From Colwellia sp. MB3u-41 (lineage in GTDB: Bacteria > Pseudomonadota > Gammaproteobacteria > Enterobacterales > Alteromonadaceae): 64,000 nucleotides of DNA. The first letter of the stretch is position 1, and each line of letters starts with the position of its first letter. The translations under genes were made by a program, and so were the position numbers. The stretch spans positions 1-64,000 of the forward strand of contig NZ_JACGUT010000079.1 in NCBI RefSeq assembly GCF_014076845.1, in the 5' to 3' direction. A model generated the notes under the pieces. It was not told the origin of the DNA. It saw only the letters and a program-made list of their open reading frames with translations, and made no database searches. This document shows, piece after piece, positions 8,822 through 18,740 of the stretch.

Positions 8822-11800
8822 CTAAGTCGCTAATACTTTTTCAAGTTGTGGCTGCTTTTTCTTACGCTTAAATACCTTTTTCATATCTTCAATAATAAGG
8901 TATAAACTTGGGATCAGTACCAGTGTGACGATAGTTGCAAATAATACGCCAAATGCTAAAGATATGGCCATTGGAATAACAATTTGTGCTTGCGCGCTGA
9001 CTTCAAAAAAGATAATAGGTACTAAACCAATAAAGGTTGTTAATGACGTTAGCATAATAGCTCTAAAGCGTTTAGTACCAGCATGTATTACTGCATCTTT
9101 TAGTTTAACGCCTGATTTCCTGGCATTGTTAACATAGTCAACCATGACTAAGGAGTCATTAACGACCACACCAGACGCCGCTAATATTCCCATAAGAGAT
9201 AATGCACTTAAGTCCATATCTAAGATAAAATGACCAAACACAGAGCCAATAACTCCAAAAGGAATCACCACCATAATCATCGCCGCTTGCGAATAAGATT
9301 TCAACGGTATTGCCAATAGTGAGAATACAATCAGAAACGAGATAGCACCATCACGTATCTGACTATTTAGACCATCTATTTCTTCTTGAATACTGCCCGA
9401 CAATTCGCTTTGAACTTTTGGAAATTTTCTTAACAGTTCGGGAATAAAGTTGTCTTTAATATCATTAGCAACTTTAAATGGCTCAACTTGCTCAGCATCG
9501 ACACTTGCCCAAACGTTAATGGTCCGATTACCATTTTCACGACGAATACGTGTAACCCCCTCTTGTAGGGTAATATTTGCCAGTTCTGACAAAGGTAATT
9601 CAGCACCATTAGCTGTTTTTATCATAACATCATCGACATGGCCAACAGAGCTTCGTTGATCAAGTGGGTAACGGATCATCACCTTCACCTCTTCGCTGTC
9701 ACGTAAAATACGCTGTGCTTCTAGACCATAAAAACTGTAGCTCACTTGTGAAGCAATATCGGCTAAAGTTAAGCCTAAACTATAAGCTAATGGCTTCAAT
9801 TCAAATTGAACTTCTTTGGCACTGGTTTGACGACTATCATTAACGTCGCCAATACCTTTTAAAGAGTTAAGTTTAGTTTTTAACTCTCTCGATGCGGCGA
9901 GTAATTGTGCATCGTCTTTACTTTCTAATCTAAAGGCAATATCGCCATCATCTCGACCGGAGCCAAATAAGTTATCACCAATAGTAAACGATTTTACACC
10001 GGGATAATTAGGAATAGCCGCGCGCCATAAGTCAGCCAGTTCAAAAGTATTCATGGGCCGTAATTCAGGTATCACTAATTTAACCATCAATTGACCACTG
10101 GTTCGGCTGCGTAAATCAACCTGCATATCAGAGATCATTGACTGCCCGTATTTCGCTTCAATCTCTTTATCAATGGTATTAATAACACCTTGAATATTTA
10201 ACAAGGTTTGCAAGGTCGCCTTTTCTGAGGCATCAACATTCATTTCAACATTAATACGAGGAAAATCATGTGGGATCTTAGCTTGACCAACGGAGCGAAC
10301 AAAACCGCCATTAAACAATCCCGCACAAATTAGCATTAGACTAATAAAAAACATTAATACCGCGTAACGATAGCTAATAAAAGTGATTAACGCGGGTCGA
10401 TAAATATTATCAATAAAGTTTTTTAGTTTGGTATCAATCCACCGACGTAATATATCGACTGGATTTTTAGGATTAAAAGCCTTAATTTTCATTTTTACCA
10501 AATGTGCGGGTAAAATAAGCTTTGACTCAATTAAAGAAAAAATTAAACAAAGGATCACGACTGAGCCAATCGCTTTAAAAAACGCAGCGGAAGGGCCTTC
10601 ACCAAACAGAAAAGGCAGGAATACAGCAATAGTTGTCAATACACCAAAGGTCGCTGGCATAGCAACACGTTGGACACCACGAATAACATTTTCAGTACTA
10701 TGGCCATTCTGTTCTATTTCTTCATGAGCACTCTCACCCATAACAATGGCGTCATCAACAACAATACCTAACACTAAAATAAAGGCAAACAAGCTAATAA
10801 CATTAATAGTGATATTGATAAACTCTAATGGCATAAGAAATAAAGTACCGAGGAAACAAACGGGTAAACCCATCATTACCCAGAAAGCTAAACGAACACG
10901 TAAAAATAGCGCTAACATTATAAAAACTAATATTGCTCCACTTTTCATGTTGTCTATCATCATCGTTAAGCGACCTTCAAGATAGTAGGTCATATCAACC
11001 CAAGTTTCTAACTTAACGCCTTCAGGAAGTATCTTCGCTTTGTCATCAACATACTTTTTAATGACTTCTGCAACATCAGTAATACTTTGATTATTGGCCG
11101 CGCCAATAAAAATAGTGACTGAGTTTTCACCATTAAATTTTGAATACTGTAAGCCTTCTTTAAAACCATCAATAACTGTAGCAATTTGGCCTAATAAAAC
11201 TTTAGTACCATCAGCTAAGGTAACAACAGGTATTTGCTCAAACTCATGTCCCCGATAAGCTTGGTTCTCAACACGTAAGTTAATATAGCCATTTTCTGCA
11301 CGAATTTGTCCTGCAGACATATTACGTGAATAACCACGCACCGCTTGAGCAATATCGCTAAAACTTAAATCATATTCGCGTAACTTATCTTTACTCACCT
11401 CAATGGATATTTCGTAGTCTAGCCCACTGTATAATTCTGAAATGTTAATAAAAGGCAGCTGTTGAATTTCGTTATGAACTTTTTGTCCTAACTCTTTCAG
11501 CTCACCATTGGTTAAGTCGCCATACAGACTGATGTACATCACTTCTTGGCGAAACTTTTCACGCTCAACTTTAATACGCTCCATGCCATCAGGGAAACTA
11601 GAAATAGAATCGATAGCTGATTTAACTTCTTCTAAAACAATTTGCGGATCATAATCAAGGTCAACTTCAAACCAACCATTTGAAAAATTACGGTTTGAAT
11701 AGGTAATTACGCGCTTTAAACCCTGAACTGTTTCCAAAGCTTCTTCAACTTTAATCGTTATACCTTCTTCAACTTCTTGAGGCGCAGCCCCGGGGTAAGG

Positions 11801-11965
11801 CGCAGTATAGGAGATCCAATTGATATTAATTTGTGGGAACATTTGTTTATTAATAGTGCTAATGGTAAAAAAACCACCCACTAAAATAAATATCATCAAT
11901 AAGTTTGCCGCCACACTATTACGGGCGAACCAAGCAATTAAGCCTTTATTGGTATCATCCATCAT
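8822..11965 (-). CDS. RND-family efflux transporter permease
   Basis: A 1047-residue inner-membrane proton-driven pump of the HAE1-like RND superfamily. The first membrane helix lies near residues 17-37. A large periplasmic porter region follows, then helices 2-6 (about 335-480), a second periplasmic region, and helices 7-12 (about 870-1025). The proton-relay aspartate pair is present in LVLGIVVDDAIVMGE (TM4). Its ATG directly follows the stop of the membrane-fusion gene, so the two are translationally coupled. No TolC-type channel gene is adjacent, so the pump probably uses one encoded elsewhere. Substrates cannot be read from sequence. Confidence 0.92.
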   Translation of the reverse strand: MMDDTNKGLIAWFARNSVAANLLMIFILVGGFFTISTINKQMFPQININWISYTAPYPGAAPQEVEEGITIKVEEALETVQGLKRVITYSNRNFSNGWFEVDLDYDPQIVLEEVKSAIDSISSFPDGMERIKVEREKFRQEVMYISLYGDLTNGELKELGQKVHNEIQQLPFINISELYSGLDYEISIEVSKDKLREYDLSFSDIAQAVRGYSRNMSAGQIRAENGYINLRVENQAYRGHEFEQIPVVTLADGTKVLLGQIATVIDGFKEGLQYSKFNGENSVTIFIGAANNQSITDVAEVIKKYVDDKAKILPEGVKLETWVDMTYYLEGRLTMMIDNMKSGAILVFIMLALFLRVRLAFWVMMGLPVCFLGTLFLMPLEFINITINVISLFAFILVLGIVVDDAIVMGESAHEEIEQNGHSTENVIRGVQRVAMPATFGVLTTIAVFLPFLFGEGPSAAFFKAIGSVVILCLIFSLIESKLILPAHLVKMKIKAFNPKNPVDILRRWIDTKLKNFIDNIYRPALITFISYRYAVLMFFISLMLICAGLFNGGFVRSVGQAKIPHDFPRINVEMNVDASEKATLQTLLNIQGVINTIDKEIEAKYGQSMISDMQVDLRSRTSGQLMVKLVIPELRPMNTFELADLWRAAIPNYPGVKSFTIGDNLFGSGRDDGDIAFRLESKDDAQLLAASRELKTKLNSLKGIGDVNDSRQTSAKEVQFELKPLAYSLGLTLADIASQVSYSFYGLEAQRILRDSEEVKVMIRYPLDQRSSVGHVDDVMIKTANGAELPLSELANITLQEGVTRIRRENGNRTINVWASVDAEQVEPFKVANDIKDNFIPELLRKFPKVQSELSGSIQEEIDGLNSQIRDGAISFLIVFSLLAIPLKSYSQAAMIMVVIPFGVIGSVFGHFILDMDLSALSLMGILAASGVVVNDSLVMVDYVNNARKSGVKLKDAVIHAGTKRFRAIMLTSLTTFIGLVPIIFFEVSAQAQIVIPMAISLAFGVLFATIVTLVLIPSLYLIIEDMKKVFKRKKKQPQLEKVLAT

Positions 11966-13165
11966 CTAGTCCTTAGTGCTTGCGATTTGTGTTTCAGGAG
12001 CTTCTTCAGTAGTTACTTGATTTTTACTACCTTGTAAGGCTAATTCCATACCGTCAATCGGATAGTCTAATGCTGAAACAATGATTTGATCACCTTCATT
12101 CAAACCATCAGTGACGATCATATTCGAACCGTCCTCGCGAGCAATAGTAATATCGACATAGTGCAATGTTGAGTCAGCCCCTAAAATAGCAACGCGACCA
12201 TTGGTAACAAGGTATCGGGGAAGTAAGGTTACACCTTTAAGGCTAACACCAAAGATTTCTGCTGTAACATAAGAGCCAAAGCGAATGGGAGTATGCTTGA
12301 GTGTTTCTTTTTTAGTTTTTAAGCCATAGGGGTCTTGAACTTCAGCAACTAAATAGCTCATACGGCTTTTGTTATCAACAACACCTTCACTGCGTACGAT
12401 CCTTGCTTGCCAAATTATATTTTTACCTGCATAAGTGCCAATCAAATTAACCTGAGCGTCTTCACCTTGCGAGACTAAAAACTGCAGCTGATTATCTGCA
12501 ACGGGTAAACGAACTTCAGCAACACCTGTCCCGAATAATTTACCGACTTTACTACCCGTACCAACAAAAGATCCTAAACCAATCGTACGGCTTGCAATCA
12601 TTGCATCATACGGCGCTCTAATTTCGGTACGCTCTAAATTACGCTTTGCAAGAAGTACTGAAGCCTGCGCTGATTTAACATGAGCAAGTTCCTGTGCTAA
12701 TTGTGGTTTACGCAAACTAAGTTCGGTAGGAGACGTATCTGTAATTCGCTTCCATTCACGTTCCGCCACTTGACCTTGGGCACGCTCTGTTTCAAGAGAA
12801 GCACGTGCCGAAGCCATGGTCGCTTCAGCATCAATAAGTGCAGCTTGATAATCATTTGGATCAATACGTGCAAGCAATTGATTTTTAGCAACAAAACCTC
12901 CACGTACAAAAACATCCGCCAATTCAATGACTTCACCGCTAACTTGTGCCACCAATTCAGTTTCATATTTAGGTTGAACAACACCATATGAATTAACGGT
13001 AAGGTCCATTGGCGCAATATGAATTTTTTCAACGGCTACGATGGGCCTATTGTCAACTTCAGCTTTTTCTTCTGGTGGCTTCTTCATACTTGAAAGGCCA
13101 AAAAGCAATAAGAAGCCAACGATTAGAATGGCAATAGGGATGATAATTTGTTTTTTACGTATCAC
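11966..13165 (-). CDS. RND efflux periplasmic adaptor (membrane fusion protein)
   Basis: A 399-residue HlyD/AcrA-type adaptor that bridges the RND pump and an outer-membrane channel. An N-terminal membrane anchor (about residues 7-25) is followed by a lipoyl half-motif and a helical hairpin (about 95-165). The second lipoyl half (RTEIRAPYDAMIASRTIGLGSFVG) and beta-barrel domains come next. The GSSMKK segment after the anchor has no lipobox, so it is membrane anchored and not a lipoprotein. First gene of the two-gene efflux operon, with the promoter expected in 13166-13430. Confidence 0.92.
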   Translation of the reverse strand: MIRKKQIIIPIAILIVGFLLLFGLSSMKKPPEEKAEVDNRPIVAVEKIHIAPMDLTVNSYGVVQPKYETELVAQVSGEVIELADVFVRGGFVAKNQLLARIDPNDYQAALIDAEATMASARASLETERAQGQVAEREWKRITDTSPTELSLRKPQLAQELAHVKSAQASVLLAKRNLERTEIRAPYDAMIASRTIGLGSFVGTGSKVGKLFGTGVAEVRLPVADNQLQFLVSQGEDAQVNLIGTYAGKNIIWQARIVRSEGVVDNKSRMSYLVAEVQDPYGLKTKKETLKHTPIRFGSYVTAEIFGVSLKGVTLLPRYLVTNGRVAILGADSTLHYVDITIAREDGSNMIVTDGLNEGDQIIVSALDYPIDGMELALQGSKNQVTTEEAPETQIASTKD

Positions 13166-13378
13166 TGTTATGTCCTCATAAATGTGATCAAATACAATAA
13201 TTCTTTTAATTGTATATAGAGTAACTAATTAATGGTCTATACAAGCAATTAAGTTGTAAATCCTTGTTACAAGATACGAGCCGAAATAATGGATTAAGAA
13301 TACAAACATTCATAAAAATTAAAATAATAATTTATAACAATAACTTACCTACTTTATTTTTATTCATAGAGAAAAAAA

Positions 13379-13403
13379 AAGGCTGCACTTAAAAATCAGC
13401 CTT
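13379..13403 (-). terminator. Terminator downstream of the NagX-like gene
   Basis: AAGGCTG (13379-13385) and CAGCCTT (13397-13403) form a stem. The minus strand continues into a run of T (the plus-strand A run at about 13371-13380). It lies just past the stop of the DUF5009 gene. Confidence 0.75.
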
Positions 13404-13431
13404 TTGAACTATTAGTACTTTTAACCAATAT

Positions 13432-14583
13432 TTATACTTTTATAAAAATATTTCTTCGATATAGCCAATAAAGGACTAACCACTGAAGAAACACCATTCC
13501 ACTAAAAATCATAAAGTGGTGCCAACCAACAGGCAAAATATTGATAATGCCACCAAAAATACTTTGTAACGTATATTGCCAATCAATGATGCTTGAACCT
13601 AAATAAGCGATGATTGAGTTTGTACCGATAACCGCGAAAAATTTAGCCCATAAGGTAAAATCTAATACATCAATAAGCCAATAAAAGAAGGTGAGTAAAA
13701 GTATACTGTAGCCAATAGTCACTAACGTAAATGAACTTGTCCATAATATTTTGTTAATAGGGAAAAAGATTCCCCATAAGTAACCTAACGCTAAAACAGA
13801 TAAACCCATAATAGGCAAGCCAATTAATAGTTCTTTAGGAGATGATATATTTTTTATCATATAACGACCAATGAATACACCGGCTAGTGCATTTACTATA
13901 GAGGTAACGTTAGAGAGTATGCCTTCGGGGTCAATAGCCATTTCTTGATAAGTTATACCGGGTAATAAATTTTGATCAAACCAAGCGTTCAATGCACCGT
14001 TGGCTGAAAAATCGCCCCCTCCATAACCACCCAAAGTAACAAAATTTAAGAGTAGCCAATACCCTATTAAAAGAACGCCTGCGACTAACCATTGTGTTTT
14101 TTCACTCGCATACCAAACCAACATAGCAGCCACAAACCAAGCAATACCTATACGCCCCAAAACGCTAACATAACGAATGCCATCAAGTGATGCAGGGATA
14201 CCGTTGCCCCAGCCATGGTTGTATAAGATACCAAAAATTATTAACAGCAATAAACGCTTAATACCATGATGTAAAATTGATTTTGCTTGCTCTGGTTCAT
14301 AACTTGATAAGGGCTTTGCTGCAATACCTAAGCTAACACCCGATAAAAAAATGAAGAGTGGAAATATTAAATCATAAGCACGAAATCCGTGCCAAAGACT
14401 GTGTTCCATTTGCTCGGCAAATATCGCTAGAATAGGCCAACCGGTTAGTATGAACAATCCGGCAAATAAGCTTTCTGCACCCAAAATCCAAAACATATCA
14501 AAGCCACGTAAAGCATCAATAGAGAGTAGCCTTTTATTCTTTACTTTTGTTTTTTGAATTTTTAAGTATTGTTCACTCACCAT
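13432..14583 (-). CDS. NagX/DUF5009 family membrane protein
   Basis: About 383 residues with roughly ten hydrophobic segments. The N-terminal RLLSIDALRGFDMFWILGAE stretch is typical of the DUF5009/NagX group, which is related to heparan-alpha-glucosaminide N-acetyltransferase and YeiB-like acyltransferases. In some marine bacteria NagX belongs to the N-acetylglucosamine/chitin regulon. No nag genes are adjacent here, so a link to amino-sugar use is only by family. I chose the ATG at 14583 because AAAGG lies seven bases upstream; the longer frame from 14604 lacks such a site. Monocistronic. Confidence 0.82.
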   Translation of the reverse strand: MVSEQYLKIQKTKVKNKRLLSIDALRGFDMFWILGAESLFAGLFILTGWPILAIFAEQMEHSLWHGFRAYDLIFPLFIFLSGVSLGIAAKPLSSYEPEQAKSILHHGIKRLLLLIIFGILYNHGWGNGIPASLDGIRYVSVLGRIGIAWFVAAMLVWYASEKTQWLVAGVLLIGYWLLLNFVTLGGYGGGDFSANGALNAWFDQNLLPGITYQEMAIDPEGILSNVTSIVNALAGVFIGRYMIKNISSPKELLIGLPIMGLSVLALGYLWGIFFPINKILWTSSFTLVTIGYSILLLTFFYWLIDVLDFTLWAKFFAVIGTNSIIAYLGSSIIDWQYTLQSIFGGIINILPVGWHHFMIFSGMVFLQWLVLYWLYRRNIFIKV

Positions 14584-14775
14584 TTTTAGACCTTTAATTA
14601 ACACTATTTTTAACGCCCCACAAAAGACAGCGCTGTCATATTTATTTGCATCATAATATTACCAAGATGAAATAGCAATTAGACACAATTTGTTATCAAA
14701 TATAATCATTATCTACTTGTTTTCTTTATTGCCGAGCGTAACAATAAAATGATGGTCTTAACTTAAGGAATGTAG

Positions 14776-15228
14776 ATGCTTACTAAAATCAGTTCATTTT
14801 TTCAAAATCTAGCTAATGATTTAGCAGACAACGCCACAAAAGACAATGCTAACGAGGTTACTATAGAGCTAGCCTGTGCTGTACTTTTATGTGAGGTTAT
14901 GCGTGCTGACGGACACTTTGATCAACATGAGCAAGCTAAGCTGGCTATCTTATTGGTCGAACAGTTTAATTTAAATGAAGAAGAAGTTAAGCAAGTTATT
15001 GACGAAGCATTAATGCAAAGTGAACAAGCAACTGATTTTTATCGATACACCTCAAAAATCAATCAACACTTTTCCATTGAGCAACGCATAACAATGGTCG
15101 AGCATTTGTGGAAAATGGCTTATGCTGATGGTGAACTGGTAAGTATTGAAGAGCATGTTATCCGTAAAATCGGCGATTTACTTCAGCTACGCCACGCTGA
15201 ATATATTCAAACCAAACCAAGAAAATAA
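14776..15228 (+). CDS. TerB-family (tellurite resistance-like) protein
   Basis: A 150-residue all-helical cytoplasmic protein. Residues about 30-135 match the TerB fold, with acidic repeats RADGHFDQHEQAKL and YADGELVSIEEHVIRKI that contain the conserved metal-binding-like Asp/Glu residues. Stand-alone TerB-like proteins are widespread in proteobacteria and most have no proven role in tellurite resistance. No other ter genes lie nearby. It is followed 69 bases later by the CvfB-like gene in the same direction. Confidence 0.82.
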   Translation: MLTKISSFFQNLANDLADNATKDNANEVTIELACAVLLCEVMRADGHFDQHEQAKLAILLVEQFNLNEEEVKQVIDEALMQSEQATDFYRYTSKINQHFSIEQRITMVEHLWKMAYADGELVSIEEHVIRKIGDLLQLRHAEYIQTKPRK

Positions 15229-15297
15229 CATCTTTCATTTTTGATATGCGTTATTATAGCGTTTAAGATTTCATATTAATTTTCTTGGTAAATTCAA

Positions 15298-16128
15298 ATG
15301 GCCGATATTGGTAAATATAATACCCTTTCTGTAGTTGCAGTCACCGATAAAGGTGCTTATTTAGGTGGTGGGGAACTCGGTGAAGTATTGTTACCAAACC
15401 GTTTTGTTCCTGAAAATTGTAAAGTAGAAGATAAGATTACTGTCTTCATTTATCTCGACTCTGCTGAGCGCATCGTTGCCACAACCGATAAACCATTGGG
15501 TCAAGTTGATGAGTTTGTTTCATTAAAAGTTAAGCAGTTAAATAAAATGGGTGCTTTTCTTGACTGGGGTTTACCTAAAGACTTACTTGTTCCTTTCAAC
15601 CAACAACACACCGCGATGGAAGAAGGGAAATATTATTTAGTACGCATTTTCCTTGATACCACAACAGACCGCATTGCCGCTTCAAGTAAACTCGACAAAT
15701 ATATTGATATTTGGCCTGCTGATTACCAAAAGTGGGATAAAGTTAAATTGATGATTGGTGGAAAAACTGACCTGGGTTTTAAAGCAATAATCAACGATAA
15801 ACATTGGGGCTTGCTTTACGACAATGAGATTTTTCAGCCACTACGCGTTGGTAAAATTATTGACGGTTATATTAAAAATATACGTGAAGACGGCCGTATT
15901 GATTTGTCACTCTCTCGTTCAGGTGAAGGGAAAGTAAACGATTTCGCCGATAAATTATTGGCACATATTGCAGAAAACGACGGTTTTAGTCCATTGCATG
16001 ACAAAAGTTCGCCTGAACTCATTCAGCGTATTTTAGGTGTTAGCAAAAAAACTTTTAAAGCTACTGTTGGAAACTTACTGAAGAAAGATAAAATTACTAT
16101 TGAAAAAAGTGGTCTTCGACTTAAATAA
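15298..16128 (+). CDS. CvfB/YitL-like S1 RNA-binding protein
   Basis: A 276-residue protein of the CvfB family, which is built from successive S1/OB-type domains and a C-terminal winged helix. The segments LKVKQLNKMGAFLDWGLPKD (about residues 77-96) and KIIDGYIKNIREDGRIDLSL (about 187-206) are S1-type. The tail (SKKTFKATVGNLLKKDKI) fits the winged helix. Homologues bind RNA and affect virulence or growth indirectly in Gram-positive bacteria; the role in gammaproteobacteria is unclear. The ATG lies about ten bases after a weak TTGG site. Confidence 0.88.
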   Translation: MADIGKYNTLSVVAVTDKGAYLGGGELGEVLLPNRFVPENCKVEDKITVFIYLDSAERIVATTDKPLGQVDEFVSLKVKQLNKMGAFLDWGLPKDLLVPFNQQHTAMEEGKYYLVRIFLDTTTDRIAASSKLDKYIDIWPADYQKWDKVKLMIGGKTDLGFKAIINDKHWGLLYDNEIFQPLRVGKIIDGYIKNIREDGRIDLSLSRSGEGKVNDFADKLLAHIAENDGFSPLHDKSSPELIQRILGVSKKTFKATVGNLLKKDKITIEKSGLRLK

Positions 16129-16150
16129 ATATTTTAATATGATTAATAAT

Positions 16151-16180
16151 TTGTAGATGAGGTTTCAACCTCACCTACAA
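16151..16180. terminator. Hairpin between convergent genes
   Basis: TTGTAG-a-TGAGGTT and AACCTCA-c-CTACAA form a long stem with one mismatch and a 2-base loop centre. It lies between the convergent CvfB-like and TonB-receptor genes, only about 18 bases past the end of the latter. The T run is poor, so efficiency is uncertain. Confidence 0.6.
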
Positions 16181-16197
16181 AGTTACTGTTTTACTTC

Positions 16198-18654
16198 TTA
16201 GAAACTCCCTCGAATACCTACCGTAAACCCTCTTGCAGGTAATGGTGAAACATTTTTAAGAAATGACGTATGCACTCGTGCTTCTTCGTCTGTTATATTA
16301 TTCACTTTCAAAAATGCCACCATATCGTCGCCCAGTCCATCAATGAAAAAATTAATGTTAGCATCAATCATAGTGTAACCGCTTGTTTTACTTTCTAATT
16401 CAGCCGTATCTGATTGTTCAAAGTAATGAGTAGCACTTAGCTCAGCAGAATATTTGTCAGTAACATAGTTAAATTGACCACCAACACGCATCGGAGGAAT
16501 TCTTGGTAAGTTATTGTTGTCATTATCTGTAAGCTTTGCGCGGATATAATCCGTAAATACCGTTGCTTTAAGCGTTGGCGTTAACTGATAAAACAACTCA
16601 GCTTCTACGCCATACATCACAACATTATTTTGTTGAAATACATAAACAGGTAAACCTTCACTTTCGTCTGCGTGGTCATCCTCAACAGCTTCATCGTGAC
16701 TATCATGTCCGTCTTCTGCGAATAATCCGGTATTCGCTTGGTAATAATAATCGTCAATATGATTATAAAAAGCACTGGCAACGAAACCAAAGTCCCCTTC
16801 AAACTTTCTCCACGTGAGATCTAGATTATAAGCCGTCTCTAACTCAACATTTTGGTCAGACAAGTCTACATGTAGCTCATGGTGTTCTTCATGACTTTCC
16901 TCATGCACAGTAAATAATGCCCCGACTTCATAAGTACTTGTACCTATATGAGCACCGTTCGAAAACAATTCACTCGCTGAAGGTGCTCGCTGAGAAAACG
17001 CAGCAGAGAATCCTAAATTATAACCCGTTGAGTATTCCCATACAGCGCCTAAAGACGCACTTATAGGCGTAAAGCTTTGCTTATCAAAATAAACCGCTGC
17101 TTCGTTATGGTTGTCGAGTTCATCATCATGTTCATCATGCAAATCTACAGCGCCACTCGCACTCAGTTCTACATGCTCAACCCGTACCCCAACTTGCCAC
17201 AAGACATTGTCTACATGTTTTTCTTCAAGCCAAGCAACGGCAATAGATTCTGTATTCGAAGGAGGGGTGAATGCTTCTTCTCCAATCGCTTTAAAATCAT
17301 TCTCTTTATAATGTAATGTCCATGCACCTTTCCAACCGTCAACAGCTTGATGGTAAAGATCAAAGCGTGTTTCTAACATCTCATTATTAAATTGAGTACC
17401 TACTTCACCTCCTTCAATTTCTTGATGTTGGTAATCTGTGTAAGCAGCTTTACTAATCAAGCGATTAATAAAACTGTCTTCAAAACTAATTTCACTCAAT
17501 AGTTGATATCTGTCTTGTACTAAATCACCAAAAACAGCGCCTTCTTCACTGATTTCAGTTCCTGTTTCTTCATGTTCTTCATCACCGTGTTCTGAATGCC
17601 CAGGAATACCGTAAGTTCTTTCCATTCGTCCATACGAAACACCAATATATCCTGCGTCAAACAAATAACTTGAACCAACGGTAAAACCTGATGACTTCGA
17701 GGCACTGTTCTCTAGAATACCTTTAGTTTCTTCGCCTTCATGTTCATCATGATCTTCTTCATGCTCATCATGGTCTTCTGCTGCAGTCGCATAGCCTGGG
17801 ATCTTGTAATCATTTGATTCACGCCAAAAAGCATCAAGGTGTAAGGCTAAACTTTTGTAACCGGTATTAATACTTAACGTCGCTTCACTTTCATCAGCAA
17901 CATCATTGTGTTTAAGTAAATAGTCAACCTGATTATCAATGGTTTTTGGTATTCTATTATCAACAACATTCACCACACCACCAATCGCGCCACTGCCATA
18001 AAAGAGTGTTGAAGGCCCACGTAAAACTTCTACCTGCTGTGCTGTACCAGCTTCGGCTGCAACCGCGTGGTCAGGTCCAACACGCGAAGCATCTCCTACG
18101 TCTAAACCATTTTGCGTGATCAACACTCTTGGTCCGTCCATACCGCGTATTATCGGACTACTTGCAACTGGGCCAAAATAACTTGAATGAACTCCGACTT
18201 CATTTTTCAGTGTTTCACCTAAAGTAGATGCTTGCTTTAAGCGCAAGTCGTCACCTGAAATAACATTCACCGGCAATGCTGACTCAATACTCGATGAATG
18301 CAAAGGTGTAGCATAAACATCGACCACTTCCATAACAGTAGCCCGCAGTGAAATTTTCACCTCGGTCATGTCTTTATCGGTAATGGTGAAATACTCGTTG
18401 ATATGACTAAAGTTTTTAGCGCTAACATGAACTTCTACTTTACCAACACCAACGTCACTAAAAGTAAATTGGCCTTTTTCGTCAGTAACTACTTTATATT
18501 TAGTATTAACCAAAGAAACTTTAGCTTTCGCAATCCTGTTGCCATCGGCATCAAGTACTACGCCTGAAAACTGTTGCGCATGGCTGGCAGCGCCGACCAT
18601 TAATAATGATAAGGCACACAAAGGTGCAATTTTATTGATATAAATTGATTTCAT
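16198..18654 (-). CDS. ZnuD-like TonB-dependent outer-membrane receptor, His-rich
   Basis: An 818-residue outer-membrane receptor with a signal peptide (to about residue 26), a carboxypeptidase-like regulatory domain (about 30-110), a TonB plug (about 130-240, with VEVLRGPSTLFYGSGAIGG) and a C-terminal beta-barrel ending in Phe. The barrel carries five His/Asp/Glu clusters, at about 290-310, 348-370, 500-521, 580-598 and 643-668, for example EDHDEHEEDHDEHEG. They lie in expected extracellular loops and would suit zinc capture. Plug sequence and His-rich loops resemble the zinc receptor ZnuD of Neisseria. It lies 86 bases after a small exported Cys/His protein gene behind a Zur-like box, so zinc repression of both is likely. 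Copper is the main alternative. Confidence 0.88.
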   Translation of the reverse strand: MKSIYINKIAPLCALSLLMVGAASHAQQFSGVVLDADGNRIAKAKVSLVNTKYKVVTDEKGQFTFSDVGVGKVEVHVSAKNFSHINEYFTITDKDMTEVKISLRATVMEVVDVYATPLHSSSIESALPVNVISGDDLRLKQASTLGETLKNEVGVHSSYFGPVASSPIIRGMDGPRVLITQNGLDVGDASRVGPDHAVAAEAGTAQQVEVLRGPSTLFYGSGAIGGVVNVVDNRIPKTIDNQVDYLLKHNDVADESEATLSINTGYKSLALHLDAFWRESNDYKIPGYATAAEDHDEHEEDHDEHEGEETKGILENSASKSSGFTVGSSYLFDAGYIGVSYGRMERTYGIPGHSEHGDEEHEETGTEISEEGAVFGDLVQDRYQLLSEISFEDSFINRLISKAAYTDYQHQEIEGGEVGTQFNNEMLETRFDLYHQAVDGWKGAWTLHYKENDFKAIGEEAFTPPSNTESIAVAWLEEKHVDNVLWQVGVRVEHVELSASGAVDLHDEHDDELDNHNEAAVYFDKQSFTPISASLGAVWEYSTGYNLGFSAAFSQRAPSASELFSNGAHIGTSTYEVGALFTVHEESHEEHHELHVDLSDQNVELETAYNLDLTWRKFEGDFGFVASAFYNHIDDYYYQANTGLFAEDGHDSHDEAVEDDHADESEGLPVYVFQQNNVVMYGVEAELFYQLTPTLKATVFTDYIRAKLTDNDNNNLPRIPPMRVGGQFNYVTDKYSAELSATHYFEQSDTAELESKTSGYTMIDANINFFIDGLGDDMVAFLKVNNITDEEARVHTSFLKNVSPLPARGFTVGIRGSF

Positions 18655-18740
18655 TTTTTTTCCAATAGATAGATCTAAAGGAGATTAGCGATTAAGCTAA
18701 TTTCCTAAATTGTTTATTTTTGAACTGTGTTTATTTTTAT

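Noticed and set aside
8822-13165. A missing TolC partner as a sign of a broken efflux operon
   Set aside because: Many two-gene RND systems use a TolC encoded elsewhere, and both genes here are intact.
13200-13260. Inverted repeat upstream of the efflux adaptor (TTGTATATAGA and TCTATACAAGCAA) as an operator
   Set aside because: The arms do not align without gaps and the region is AT-rich, so it may be chance.
14776-15228. Tellurite resistance determinant
   Set aside because: Only a stand-alone TerB-like protein is present, with no terZACDE genes; the name reflects fold, not function.
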